64,000 bases of DNA from Arthrobacter jinronghuae. Its GTDB lineage: Bacteria > Actinomycetota > Actinomycetes > Actinomycetales > Micrococcaceae. Shown piece after piece: positions 1 through 7,906 of this stretch. Where the stretch lies: contig NZ_CP104263.1 in assembly GCF_025244825.1 (NCBI RefSeq), positions 2,976,001 through 3,040,000 on the forward strand. The letters are read 5' to 3'. The position numbers were made by a program, and so were the translations under genes. Below the pieces are notes generated by a model, which was not told the DNA's origin, made no database searches, and saw only the letters and a program-made list of their open reading frames with translations. How positions within the stretch are numbered: position 1 is the first letter of the stretch; every line of letters starts with the position of its first letter.

Positions 1-110
1 GGACCGGCCCCGCGCCGTTCCGGTGCGTAACCCCGATTTCGCATCCTCATCTTCGGGATCCTGAAGCCTCACGGCACCTCCGTCGGAGACCAACTGCATA
101 GGCGATTGGT

Positions 111-139
111 TTTTTGCATAAATTTACAGTGGGTAGAAT
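111..139 (+). promoter_or_regulatory. possible promoter of the amino-acid ABC operon
   Basis: A -10-like TAGAAT lies at 134-139 and a T-rich TTTTTG at 111-116, spaced 17 bp, in the most AT-rich stretch of the first 250 bases. The rest of 1-251 shows no gene I can support. The -35 match is poor, so this is a weak call made from position and composition. Confidence 0.3.
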
Positions 140-251
140 AGAAACTCGGATCGCGCCGTCATGGCCGCTTCCGCCCTATGCCGCTCTGGAGACGGTTTGG
201 TTTCCGCCTGCGGCCTCTTCTGTTCCTGCCGACCAAAGGTTCTGAATCGCA

Positions 252-1031
252 ATGCCGCACAAAGCCCGCACCACTCTTGCTGCCCTCCTTGCTGTCGGAG
301 CGTTGTCCCTGACCGCCTGCGGCGGCGGAGACGACTCCGCGGAGTCCGGTTTCACGACCGTCAACGAGGGCACACTCACTGTGTGCTCCAACGTTCCTTT
401 CAAACCGTTTGAATACGTGGTGGACGGCGAGTTCACCGGCTTCGATATCGAGCTCACCCGTGAAATTGCCAAAGGCATGGGTCTCGAGCATGAGGTGCAG
501 AACGTTGGATTCGACGGCCTGCAGAGCGGAACCGTACTGGCTGCCCGCCAGTGCGATGTGATTGCCGCGGCCATGTCCATCACGGATGAGCGGGCCGAAA
601 AACTGGCTTTTTCGGACCCGTACTATGACTCGCCGCAGACCCTCCTGGTTCCTGCCGACTCCTCAGTTGCCTCCCTGGCAGACCTCAAGGGCAAGAAGGT
701 AGGGGTCCAGCAGGGCACCACCGGTGAGAGCTATGCACGGGAAAACGCGGCCGACGCAGAGATTATGTCCTTCCAGACCGACGCGGAGCTGTTCCAGGGA
801 CTGCAGGCCGGAAACATTGATGCGGTCCTCCAGGACCACGCGGTGAACCAGGACCACACCGAGGACGGCAAGTTCCGGATTTCAGCCAGCTTCGAGACGG
901 GTGAATCCTACGGCCTCGCCATGAAGAAGGAAGGCAGCGAGGAGCTGGTTTCGAAGGTAAATGAACAGCTTGCTGATCTGCGGGAGAATGGGAAGTACCA
1001 GGAGCTCCATGACCGGTTCTTCACGAAGTAG
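252..1031 (+). CDS. amino-acid ABC transporter substrate-binding lipoprotein (first copy)
   Basis: Extracytoplasmic binding protein that delivers a polar amino acid to the permease/ATPase encoded downstream. The N-terminus is a lipoprotein signal (basic MPHKAR, hydrophobic core, lipobox LTAC with Cys at about residue 23), followed by a Gly/Asp linker. The mature part has the SBP_bac_3 layout: GTLTVCSNVPFKPFEY at the start of lobe 1, GFDIEL, then SDPYYDS and GKKVGVQQGTTGES in the hinge region. Its 259 aa are usual for the family. The start is ATG with AAAGG about 12 nt upstream. A close paralogue follows at 1201. The ligand cannot be told from sequence; glutamine, glutamate or a basic amino acid are all possible. 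Confidence 0.9.
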   Translation: MPHKARTTLAALLAVGALSLTACGGGDDSAESGFTTVNEGTLTVCSNVPFKPFEYVVDGEFTGFDIELTREIAKGMGLEHEVQNVGFDGLQSGTVLAARQCDVIAAAMSITDERAEKLAFSDPYYDSPQTLLVPADSSVASLADLKGKKVGVQQGTTGESYARENAADAEIMSFQTDAELFQGLQAGNIDAVLQDHAVNQDHTEDGKFRISASFETGESYGLAMKKEGSEELVSKVNEQLADLRENGKYQELHDRFFTK

Positions 1032-1200
1032 CCGCACAGGGAATCGGGTGCCGCAGTACGGCACGCCACGGGGCTTCTGTTTTGCTGCCGACAGTGGCGG
1101 ACACGTTACCGAAATATGGACTACGTACGCTCTAGACTGCATCCCAATACCCAGCTACGGGTGAGACCGCTCATACCGTCCGACGTAAGGTTGTAAACCA

Positions 1201-1989
1201 ATGCCGTACAAAGCCCGCACCGCCGCCTTCACCTTTCTGGCCATCGGCGCCCTTTCGCTGACCGCCTGCGGTGGTGACGACGCCGGAGCCTCCGACGACG
1301 CTGCCAACGGATACAACCTGGTATCCGAAGGCACGCTGACGGTCTGCTCGGACATTCCCTACGTTCCGTTCGAGTACGAAGAGAACGGCGAATACACAGG
1401 TTTCGACATGGACCTGGTCAAGGAGATCGCGACCGGTCTTGATCTTGAACTCGCAGTCCAGGACGCCGGGTTCGAGGGAATTGCCAGCGGCACCGTGCTC
1501 GCGGCGGGACAGTGCGACCTTGAGGCCAGCGCAATCACCATCACCCCGGAACGTGAAGAGGCCATGGGCTTCGCCGATCCGTACTATGACTCGCTGCAGT
1601 CACTGCTGGTCCCCGTCGACTCGGACATCAAGAGCATCGAGGACCTGGAGGGCAAGAAGCTCGGTGTCCAGGGAAACACCACCGGTGAGTCCTACGCCCG
1701 CGAGAATGCTGCCGGAGCGGAAATCGTGGCTTTCCCGAGCGATGCCGAACTTTTCCCTGCCATCCAGTCCGGTAACGTCGATGCTGTGCTCCAGGACCTG
1801 CCGGTGAACATTGGACACACGGAGGATGGTGAATTCACCATCGCCGAAGAGTATGAGACGGATGAGTCCTACGGCTTCGCCATGAAGAAGGACAACACCG
1901 AGCTCATCTCCGCCGTTAATGAGCAGCTCGCTGAGCTGCGGGACAACGGCAAATACCAGGAGATTTACGACAAGTACTTCACCGAATAA
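1201..1989 (+). CDS. amino-acid ABC transporter substrate-binding lipoprotein (second copy)
   Basis: Second SBP_bac_3 binding lipoprotein, clearly a duplicate of the preceding gene: both share the MPxKART start, ALSLTACGG lipobox, GTLTVCS, DPYYDS, TTGESYAREN and the NGKYQEIYDKYF/NGKYQELHDRFF C-terminus. It differs at many pocket positions (for example DIPYVPFEYEENGEY against NVPFKPFEYVVDGEF), so the ligand range may differ. The ATG is preceded by AAGG about 10 nt upstream. The 169-bp gap after the first copy has room for its own promoter. A strong terminator hairpin lies directly downstream, before the permease gene. Confidence 0.9.
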   Translation: MPYKARTAAFTFLAIGALSLTACGGDDAGASDDAANGYNLVSEGTLTVCSDIPYVPFEYEENGEYTGFDMDLVKEIATGLDLELAVQDAGFEGIASGTVLAAGQCDLEASAITITPEREEAMGFADPYYDSLQSLLVPVDSDIKSIEDLEGKKLGVQGNTTGESYARENAAGAEIVAFPSDAELFPAIQSGNVDAVLQDLPVNIGHTEDGEFTIAEEYETDESYGFAMKKDNTELISAVNEQLAELRDNGKYQEIYDKYFTE

Positions 1990-2004
1990 CGCCTAGACCA
2001 CTGC

Positions 2005-2040
2005 GTTGTCCCGGGCCGGGTGCCCGGGACAACCCCTTTT
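2005..2040 (+). terminator. intrinsic terminator/attenuator between binding protein and permease
   Basis: A perfect 11-bp stem (2005-2015 with 2023-2033; arm GTTGTCCCGGG) with a 7-nt loop is followed by CCCTTTT. It sits inside the operon, 16 nt after the second binding-protein stop and 22 nt before the permease start. It probably lets most transcripts end after the abundant binding proteins, with partial read-through into permease and ATPase. Confidence 0.8.
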
Positions 2041-2062
2041 CTTCCTTGGAAGGCTCCCCACT

Positions 2063-2848
2063 TTGAAACCCTCCACCCGCAGACGCCTGTTCCGGGGCGT
2101 CCTGTACGCCGTTTTCGTCATCGCGCTGGTAGCCGTAGTGCTGGCTGCCGATTGGGAAGCCATCGGCGAGAACTTCTTCGACGCCGAGGTGGCCCGTGAG
2201 GCCTTCCCCACCATCATCACGGTGGCGGTCAAGAACACGATTATCTATACCGTCATCGCTTTCGCCGGCGGGCTCCTCCTGGGCCTGCTGCTGGCGCTGA
2301 TGAAGCTTTCCCCGGTAGCGCCGTACCGCTGGGCCGCCACGGCCTACATCGAACTTTTCCGCGGACTCCCTGCACTGCTGGTGATCTTCGGTTTCGCTTT
2401 CGCCGTGCCGATCGCTTTTGACTGGCGCCCGCCGGGAGGCAGCGCAGGCGCAGGACTCCTGGCCCTGATCATTGTCTCCGGTGCCTACATTGCTGAGACC
2501 ATCCGTGCCGGAATCCAGGCCGTTCCCTCCGGCCAGGCCGAGGCTGCCCGGTCGCTGGGCATGGGTCCGGCCTGGACCATGATTTCCGTGACCCTGCCCC
2601 AGGCTTTCCGGATCATCACGCCGCCGCTGACCAACGAACTGGTCATCCTGATCAAAGACACCTCGCTGCTCTTCATTGCCGGCATGGCCCTGCAGGACCG
2701 CGAGCTGACCACCTTCGCACGCGACTCCGTCTCGCAGACAGCGAACGCCACACCGCTGGTGCTCGCCGCCCTGATGTACCTGATCATTACGCTGCCGCTG
2801 ACCCAGTTGGTGGCAAAGCTTGAACGACACAACCAGAGAGGCAGGTAG
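2063..2848 (+). CDS. amino-acid ABC transporter permease
   Basis: Inner-membrane subunit of the importer (HisM/GlnP type, about 261 aa from this start). A first transmembrane helix follows a basic N-terminus ([11 protein letters not shown]). The EAA-type coupling loop reads [22 protein letters not shown], preceded by [15 protein letters not shown] chose TTG at 2063 because GGAAGG lies 9 nt before it; a longer frame opening at 2006 would begin inside the terminator hairpin. It ends 5 bp before the ATPase gene. It should pair as a homodimer with that ATPase, since no second permease is present. Confidence 0.88.
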   Translation: MKPSTRRRLFRGVLYAVFVIALVAVVLAADWEAIGENFFDAEVAREAFPTIITVAVKNTIIYTVIAFAGGLLLGLLLALMKLSPVAPYRWAATAYIELFRGLPALLVIFGFAFAVPIAFDWRPPGGSAGAGLLALIIVSGAYIAETIRAGIQAVPSGQAEAARSLGMGPAWTMISVTLPQAFRIITPPLTNELVILIKDTSLLFIAGMALQDRELTTFARDSVSQTANATPLVLAALMYLIITLPLTQLVAKLERHNQRGR

Positions 2849-2853
2849 CAGCC

Positions 2854-3603
2854 ATGAGCGTTCCCAACACCAACGCCCCTGCCATCGAGGTCCGCAACCT
2901 CCACAAGTCCTTCGGAAGCAACGAGGTGCTGAAGGGCATCGACTTCCATGTAGACCAGGGCGAAGTGGTCTGCGTGATCGGTCCGTCCGGTTCCGGCAAG
3001 TCCACCCTGCTGCGCTGCGTCAACCGCCTGGAGGAGCCCACCAGCGGCACCGTCCTGGTGGAGGGCGTTGACATTACCCATCCCGACACGGACCTGGACA
3101 AGGTACGCACCCGGATCGGCATGGTCTTCCAGCAGTTCAACCTCTTCCCGCACCTGAACGTGCTGCGCAACCTGACCCTGGCGCAGCGCCGGGCGAAGAA
3201 GCGCGGCCAGGAGGAAGCCTCCAAGGTAGCCCTGAAGAACCTCGCCAAGGTGGGCCTGGAGGACCGTGCCACGGCATTCCCCGCCCAGCTCTCCGGCGGC
3301 CAGCAGCAGCGTGTGGCCATTGCCCGTGCACTGTCCATGGATCCGGACATGATGCTGTTCGACGAGCCCACCAGCGCGCTGGACCCGGAACTCGTGGGCG
3401 ACGTGCTCGCCGTCATGCGCCAGCTTGCCGAGGAAGGCATGACCATGATGGTGGTGACCCACGAGATGGGCTTTGCCCGTGAAGTAGGCGACCGCGTTGT
3501 CTTCATGGACGGCGGTGTCGTAGTGGAGCAGGGACGTCCCGAGGACGTCCTGGGCAACCCGCAGCACGAACGCACCCGGGCGTTCCTCTCGAAGGTTCTC
3601 TAA
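2854..3603 (+). CDS. amino-acid ABC transporter ATP-binding protein
   Basis: Nucleotide-binding subunit (249 aa, GlnQ/HisP type) driving amino-acid import. Visible motifs: Walker [10 protein letters not shown] (about residues 43-51), Q-loop [13 protein letters not shown] signature LSGGQQQR, Walker [15 protein letters not shown] and H-loop VVTHEMGFA. The ATG follows an AGAGAGGCAGG ribosome site, 5 bp after the permease stop, so it is translated with the permease. A strong terminator closes the operon 18 bp after the stop. Confidence 0.93.
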   Translation: MSVPNTNAPAIEVRNLHKSFGSNEVLKGIDFHVDQGEVVCVIGPSGSGKSTLLRCVNRLEEPTSGTVLVEGVDITHPDTDLDKVRTRIGMVFQQFNLFPHLNVLRNLTLAQRRAKKRGQEEASKVALKNLAKVGLEDRATAFPAQLSGGQQQRVAIARALSMDPDMMLFDEPTSALDPELVGDVLAVMRQLAEEGMTMMVVTHEMGFAREVGDRVVFMDGGVVVEQGRPEDVLGNPQHERTRAFLSKVL

Positions 3604-3620
3604 AAGGTTCTTCCCAGCAA

Positions 3621-3657
3621 AAACAGCCCTTCCGGCTTTGTCCGGAAGGGCTGTTTT
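3621..3657 (+). terminator. intrinsic terminator of the amino-acid ABC operon
   Basis: A 15-bp perfect stem (3621-3635 with 3642-3656; core CAGCCCTTCCGG) with a 6-nt loop ends in a short T run. It lies 18 bp after the ATPase stop and ends the plus-strand operon. Confidence 0.88.
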
Positions 3658-3673
3658 CGTGGAATCACCGCTC

Positions 3674-3877
3674 CTATACGGGCTCCGGCGCTAGATCGGC
3701 TGCACGGGACCGGACCAGGTCAATGAAGGCCCTCGACCGACGGGACAGCCGCCGCCGGCCGGACCAGGCGATGTCCGCACGCTCCAGCGGCGGTCGGAGC
3801 CGCCGGGTTATCCCGGGCCCGGTGGCCAAGACGGAAGCAGCACACCCGCCGGCGCGGCCTGCACCTCTAAGGTGCAA
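3674..3877 (-). pseudogene. decayed C-terminal fragment of a LysR-family regulator
   Basis: The minus-strand frame ends with RLSRRSRAFIDLVRSRAADL, which reads like the C-terminus of a LysR effector-binding domain (usual pattern: R-x-L-S-x-A-x-R-x-F-x-x-x-x-R). Just upstream a neighbouring frame reads AGVLLPS, matching the family's GVxLLP motif. The frame therefore shifts within the domain, and everything N-terminal, including the winged helix, is missing. No promoter or ribosome site was seen. I read it as a remnant of a deleted regulator, possibly once tied to the ABC operon. The family call rests on a short stretch. Confidence 0.5.
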
Positions 3878-3894
3878 CCGGTCCGGCGCTTCAT

Positions 3895-4089
3895 TCAGCC
3901 CAGCGCGAGTCCATGTTCTTCCAGCGCCTGCGCTATGAGCCGCAGCGCTTTCGGACCCATGCCGTGCAACGAAGCGAGTTCCGCCTGCGGGACACCGGCC
4001 AGCTTCCGAAGTGAGTCATAGCCTGCCTCGGTCAGGGCACTGGTAGCCGGCGCCCCGATCTTCGGTAAGGCATCGAGCGGCGTAGCCAT
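3895..4089 (-). CDS. small helix-hairpin-helix protein
   Basis: A 64-aa protein made almost wholly of one helix-hairpin-helix unit: LPKIGAPATSALTEAGYDSL, then LAGVPQAELASLHGMGPKAL, the classic hh-GhGxxxA pattern of non-specific DNA-binding HhH domains. Such stand-alone proteins are common in actinobacteria; their function is not established. The start is ATG 4089, and TAGCGT lies exactly 6 nt before it with no ribosome site, so the mRNA is probably leaderless. It lies downstream of menD (46 bp) but likely has its own promoter. Confidence 0.8.
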   Translation of the reverse strand: MATPLDALPKIGAPATSALTEAGYDSLRKLAGVPQAELASLHGMGPKALRLIAQALEEHGLALG

Positions 4090-4095
4090 GCGGCG

Positions 4096-4101
4096 ACGCT
4101 A
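4096..4101 (-). promoter_or_regulatory. -10 element, leaderless start of HhH protein
   Basis: TAGCGT on the minus strand, followed by a 6-nt spacer and the ATG at 4089. The usual 6-9 nt from -10 to transcription start would place +1 at or next to the start codon. It falls in the gap between menD and this gene. Confidence 0.55.
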
Positions 4102-4134
4102 CGCTTCACCCGGGCGGGCGTAAAGGTGAACCTA

Positions 4135-5841
4135 CTAGCCCCGCACCGCTGCCGCCACTGCCGACTGCACCTGCTGGTGCAGGTCCCGCAGCGTTTCCCT
4201 GGCCGTGTGTACTTCCAGCACCGACCGTCCGTGAACCGGTTCGGCCAGCGCCGCTTCAAGTTCATCGGCAGAGCTGGCCACTTGGTGCCGGACACCGTAG
4301 CCTCGGCACAGCCCGGCCAGGTCGGCACGGTGCGGTGTCCCGAAGAAGCGTTCCACCAAGGCCGTGTATCGCGGGTCCTCCCCTAGTGCACCGTGTTCGA
4401 GGACAGAGAAAATGCCTCCGCCGCCGTCGTTCAGCACGATCATCTGCAGGTCGGGCTCGTCCTCCCCGTCTCCCAGGAGAAGAGCACCGGCGTCGTGCAG
4501 GAACGTGAGGTCACCCAGCAGCAGCCGGGTGGGAATGCCGTTCGCCAGCGCAATGCCCGTAGCGGTGGAAATGGTCCCGTCGATCCCCGCCAGACCCCGG
4601 TTGGCGTAGACATCCAGCGGATGCCAGCCCGGAGAGGCCACCAGGTCCATGTCCCGGATGACGTTGGAGGAACCGAGCACCAGGTTGGCGTCTGCGGCGT
4701 CCCACACCAGATCGGCGACGTGCAGGCCAGTGAGGCGAGGCTGCTGTTCCAGCAGGTTGTTCAGCGTGTTCAGTGCCGCTTCCGAGGCAGTCCGCCACTG
4801 CTCAAGCCAGCCGGGCGCACCGGTTCCGGCGAACTCGAAGAGTCCGGGAATGTCGCTGATGATGGTTTCCGGACGCCGCCCCTGGGTAAACCAGTTCACC
4901 GGCCGGGGCAGGTAAAGCGCCTTTTCGACGTCGGTACGGGCCAGCAGCGCGGCCACCGGACGGGACAGCGTGGGCCGGCCGAACACCACCACGCGTTCGA
5001 TCAGTGGACCCAGTTCCGGCAGCAGCAGCCGGTACGCACCCACTGCGTTGGGACCGAAGCGGGCGTTGGAGGACGGTTCGGCCAGCAGCGGCAGCCCCGC
5101 ACGCAGGGCGAAGAGCGCAGCGAGCTCCCCGGCGCCGTCGCCCGCTACCACCACTGTGCGGTGAACGCCGGGAATCGGTGGATGGGAGGCCGGGACGCGG
5201 TCCTCTGCCGGAACTGCGGAGGAGGCGGGCAAAGCCTCCGGGACGGAGCCGGATTCGAGGAACAAGGGGTCGGTTTCGCCGGGGGTCAGCGGATCCCGGA
5301 ACTGGAGGTTCACGTGCACCGGTCCAACTGGAATTCCGTGGCCGAGTCGGGCCAGAGCTGCGGAAATGGCTTCAGCGGGATCGGTGCCGGCCGCCACGTC
5401 TGCAGCCGTCACCGGGTAGTGGGCAAAGATTCCCGGCTGCACGGTGGTCTGGTTGGCGCCCGTGCCGTGCAGCTCGGCCGGCCTGTCCGCGGAGAGGACC
5501 ACCAGCGGGACACCGGCATGGTGGGCTTCCATCACGGCCGGCATTAATTCGCCGACGGCGGTGCCCGACGTCGTCACGACGGCTGCGGGACGGCGGCCGC
5601 CGCGCGCCAGGCCCAGCGCGGTGAAGCCGGCAACCCGTTCGTCGATCCGGACGTGCACCCGCATCCGGCCCTGCAGTTCCGCTTCCGCCAACGCGTAGGC
5701 GAGCGGTGCGCTGCGCGATCCCGGGGCCAGAACGACGTCGCGCACTCCGGCGGAGGCCAGGGCTGCGACGGCGGAGCGGGCTGCCTGCAGGGACGTCAGG
5801 TCCGCGGAAGACTGGGCGGGGGCGTTCGAGGATCCGGTCAC
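4135..5841 (-). CDS. menD: 2-succinyl-5-enolpyruvyl-6-hydroxy-3-cyclohexene-1-carboxylate synthase
   Basis: ThDP-dependent MenD (568 aa), which joins isochorismate and 2-oxoglutarate in the first committed menaquinone step. Visible: APGSRSAPLAYA in the N-terminal domain, TSGTAVGELMPAVMEAHH (conserved ThDP-activating Glu), LSADRPAELHGTGANQT, and the C-terminal cofactor-binding GDLTFLHDAGALL and NDGGGGIFSVLEHG. The start is GTG 5841; TAGGAT sits exactly 6 nt upstream, overlapping a GGATGGAAGG that could also act as a ribosome site. menC lies 51 bp upstream on the same strand. menB, menE and menA are 51 kb away in this window. Confidence 0.95.
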   Translation of the reverse strand: MTGSSNAPAQSSADLTSLQAARSAVAALASAGVRDVVLAPGSRSAPLAYALAEAELQGRMRVHVRIDERVAGFTALGLARGGRRPAAVVTTSGTAVGELMPAVMEAHHAGVPLVVLSADRPAELHGTGANQTTVQPGIFAHYPVTAADVAAGTDPAEAISAALARLGHGIPVGPVHVNLQFRDPLTPGETDPLFLESGSVPEALPASSAVPAEDRVPASHPPIPGVHRTVVVAGDGAGELAALFALRAGLPLLAEPSSNARFGPNAVGAYRLLLPELGPLIERVVVFGRPTLSRPVAALLARTDVEKALYLPRPVNWFTQGRRPETIISDIPGLFEFAGTGAPGWLEQWRTASEAALNTLNNLLEQQPRLTGLHVADLVWDAADANLVLGSSNVIRDMDLVASPGWHPLDVYANRGLAGIDGTISTATGIALANGIPTRLLLGDLTFLHDAGALLLGDGEDEPDLQMIVLNDGGGGIFSVLEHGALGEDPRYTALVERFFGTPHRADLAGLCRGYGVRHQVASSADELEAALAEPVHGRSVLEVHTARETLRDLHQQVQSAVAAAVRG

Positions 5842-5847
5842 CCTTCC

Positions 5848-5853
5848 ATCCTA
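5848..5853 (-). promoter_or_regulatory. -10 element before menD
   Basis: TAGGAT on the minus strand, 6-nt spacer GGAAGG, then GTG at 5841. It suggests menD has its own, possibly leaderless, transcript besides read-through from menC. Confidence 0.45.
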
Positions 5854-5892
5854 GGGTTAGCTGCCGGGGCAGGTGTCTACGGCGTCCGGAGC

Positions 5893-6891
5893 CTAATGGC
5901 GCGGCACAGCCAGCAGCCCATGCACCCGCTCCAGCCGGTCCAGCCACCACTGACGGCGCTCCGGCGGTGCGGCAAACCGTTCGAGCAGTTCCTCGGACAC
6001 CGGCACGTCCCGCACGGCCAGGGCACCGCCGTCGGGCACCAGCGATTCTTCCGTCACGTCCCCGGCCATCAGCGACAACGTACCCAGCCCGCAGGCGTAG
6101 GGCAGTTCGGGCAGCGCCGCGGCCAGTGCCACTCCGGTACGGATCCCCACGGAGGTGTCGATGGCGGAGCTCACCACGGCCGGCAGTCCGGCCTGCGCCA
6201 CGATCTCCACGGCGCGGCGCACCCCGCCCAACGGGGCCGCCTTGATGACGATCAGGTCCGCAGCGTCTTCCCGGGCGACCTTCAGCGGATCGCTTTCCTT
6301 TCGCACACTTTCATCAGCGGCGATCAGTACGGGAACCCCGCGCCGGCGCAGCTCGGTCCGGACGGCGCGCAGGCCGTCGATACCCGCCACGGGCTGTTCG
6401 GCATATTCGAGCCCGGCCTCGGCCAGCAGGGTCAGCGTGTCGACGGCGGTGCGCACGTCCCAGCCCGCGTTGGCATCCACCCGGATACCGGCGTCGGGCA
6501 GCAGACGGCGTACCTCGGCCACCCGGGCCAGGTCCTGAAGCGGAGACTGGCCGGCTTCGGCCACTTTGACCTTCACGGCAGGGACGTTTCCGAACCGGGC
6601 GAGCACGCCCTCCACCTGATCCACCGCCACGGCGGGGACCGTGCCGTTCACCGGGATGGACTTCCGCACCGCTTCGGGATAGCCCTGCCAGGCCGCTTCC
6701 ACGGCGGAGGCGAGCCAAGGTGAGGCCTCTGCGTCGGAATATTCCGGGAACGGGGCAAACTCGCCCCAACCGGCCGGCCCCTCGATCAGCAGGGCTTCGC
6801 GGTGCAGGATGCCGCGGAACTTCACCCGCATGGGGATGGAAACCACGCGGGCTCCGGCGAGGAGGGCAGACAGGTCAGGGGTGTTCGGCAC
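5893..6891 (-). CDS. menC: o-succinylbenzoate synthase
   Basis: Enolase-superfamily MenC (332 aa), which dehydrates SHCHC to o-succinylbenzoate in menaquinone synthesis. Visible active-site pieces: VKVKVAE (catalytic Lys region), RVDANAGWD (metal Asp), EQPVAG (metal Glu), AADES (metal Asp) and VIKAAPLGGV (second catalytic Lys). The start is GTG 6891 with TAGGCT exactly 6 nt before it, as for several genes here. It is divergent from the PAP2 gene at 6977. Confidence 0.92.
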   Translation of the reverse strand: MPNTPDLSALLAGARVVSIPMRVKFRGILHREALLIEGPAGWGEFAPFPEYSDAEASPWLASAVEAAWQGYPEAVRKSIPVNGTVPAVAVDQVEGVLARFGNVPAVKVKVAEAGQSPLQDLARVAEVRRLLPDAGIRVDANAGWDVRTAVDTLTLLAEAGLEYAEQPVAGIDGLRAVRTELRRRGVPVLIAADESVRKESDPLKVAREDAADLIVIKAAPLGGVRRAVEIVAQAGLPAVVSSAIDTSVGIRTGVALAAALPELPYACGLGTLSLMAGDVTEESLVPDGGALAVRDVPVSEELLERFAAPPERRQWWLDRLERVHGLLAVPRH

Positions 6892-6897
6892 CCTGCC

Positions 6898-6903
6898 AGC
6901 CTA
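6898..6903 (-). promoter_or_regulatory. -10 element, leaderless start of menC
   Basis: TAGGCT on the minus strand, spacer GGCAGG, then GTG at 6891. It lies in the 85-bp gap between divergent menC and the PAP2 gene. Confidence 0.55.
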
Positions 6904-6976
6904 CGCTTGACCCTCACCGGCTGCCCGCTTCGGGTCGAACAGGTAAGGACCAGCATGATGTGGCAATCTGGATGCA

Positions 6977-7885
6977 ATGGATACTCGCAACTTGCTGGCA
7001 CAGCGCGCCCGTGCCGAACGACCGGCTGCGCATAATCCGGCGCTCTTTCTTTTCGCAGCCCTCCTCTGCGCTGCCGGCGTTGCCGCAACGTATTGGTTCT
7101 TCGTCCGCACCACCACCGGCCAGCTCGCCGATGAGTCCGCTTTCCAGGAAGCGGAGCTGATTGCACCGGCCACTGAACGGCCGGTGATCGCGTTCCTGGA
7201 CGAGCTGCCGCTGATCTCCGTCTTCATCGCCGTGATCGTGGTGGTGTTTGTATCCATCCTGCGGCACCGGATTTCACCGGCGGTGATTGCCCTCGGCACT
7301 TTCGGAGCAGCAAATGTCAGCAGCCAGCTGTTGAAACGGACCGTGCTGGACCGGCCGGACCGCGGGGTGGTGACCCTGGATTTCAACTCGCTGCCGTCCG
7401 GCCACACCACGCTGGCCGCCTCTGCAGCCGCGGCGGTCTTCCTGCTCGCCTCGCCGCGCTGGCGGCCCTTGGCTGCACTCTTCGGCGGCAGTTACGCCGT
7501 GCTCGCGGGCGCCGCCACCTTCCTCAACCTCTGGCACCGGCCGGCCGACGTCGTGGCCTCGCTCCTGGTGGTGGCCGCCTGGACACTGGTCGGCGGCCTG
7601 GTGATGATGCGGACCAACCCGGACTGGAACCGCTGGCCGGCCAAGGGAACGGCGAAAGGAGCGGCGAAAGCGATTGCCGTCATCTGCGCTGTGCCGGGCG
7701 TGCTCGCCACGGCTGCCAGCCTGGGACTGTACTTCTATGCCCGCTGGGACCCCACCGCGGTGAGCACGTCCGCGCCGCTGTACTTCTGGGCGGGACTGAC
7801 CCTGATAGTGGGCGTCGGCTACCTTGTCAGCGCCCTCGCCTGCTGGCTGTTCAACCAGCAGGCCGGAGACCCCGCACGCCGGTAA
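6977..7885 (+). CDS. PAP2-family membrane phosphatase
   Basis: Integral membrane phosphatase (302 aa), probably acting on a lipid phosphate such as undecaprenyl pyrophosphate or phosphatidic acid. The three acid-phosphatase motifs are seen: KRTVLDRPDRG (KxxxxxxRP), LPSGHTTLAAS (PSGH) and LWHRPADVVAS (the HxxxD part of motif 3). Hydrophobic helices lie near residues 15-40, 70-90, 135-165, 180-200, 225-250 and 265-290. The ATG is preceded by GGA at short spacing. It converges with the MFS gene at 7907. The exact substrate is not evident. Confidence 0.88.
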   Translation: MDTRNLLAQRARAERPAAHNPALFLFAALLCAAGVAATYWFFVRTTTGQLADESAFQEAELIAPATERPVIAFLDELPLISVFIAVIVVVFVSILRHRISPAVIALGTFGAANVSSQLLKRTVLDRPDRGVVTLDFNSLPSGHTTLAASAAAAVFLLASPRWRPLAALFGGSYAVLAGAATFLNLWHRPADVVASLLVVAAWTLVGGLVMMRTNPDWNRWPAKGTAKGAAKAIAVICAVPGVLATAASLGLYFYARWDPTAVSTSAPLYFWAGLTLIVGVGYLVSALACWLFNQQAGDPARR

Positions 7886-7906
7886 CGGGCAGCAGGGCGT
7901 TAGAGG

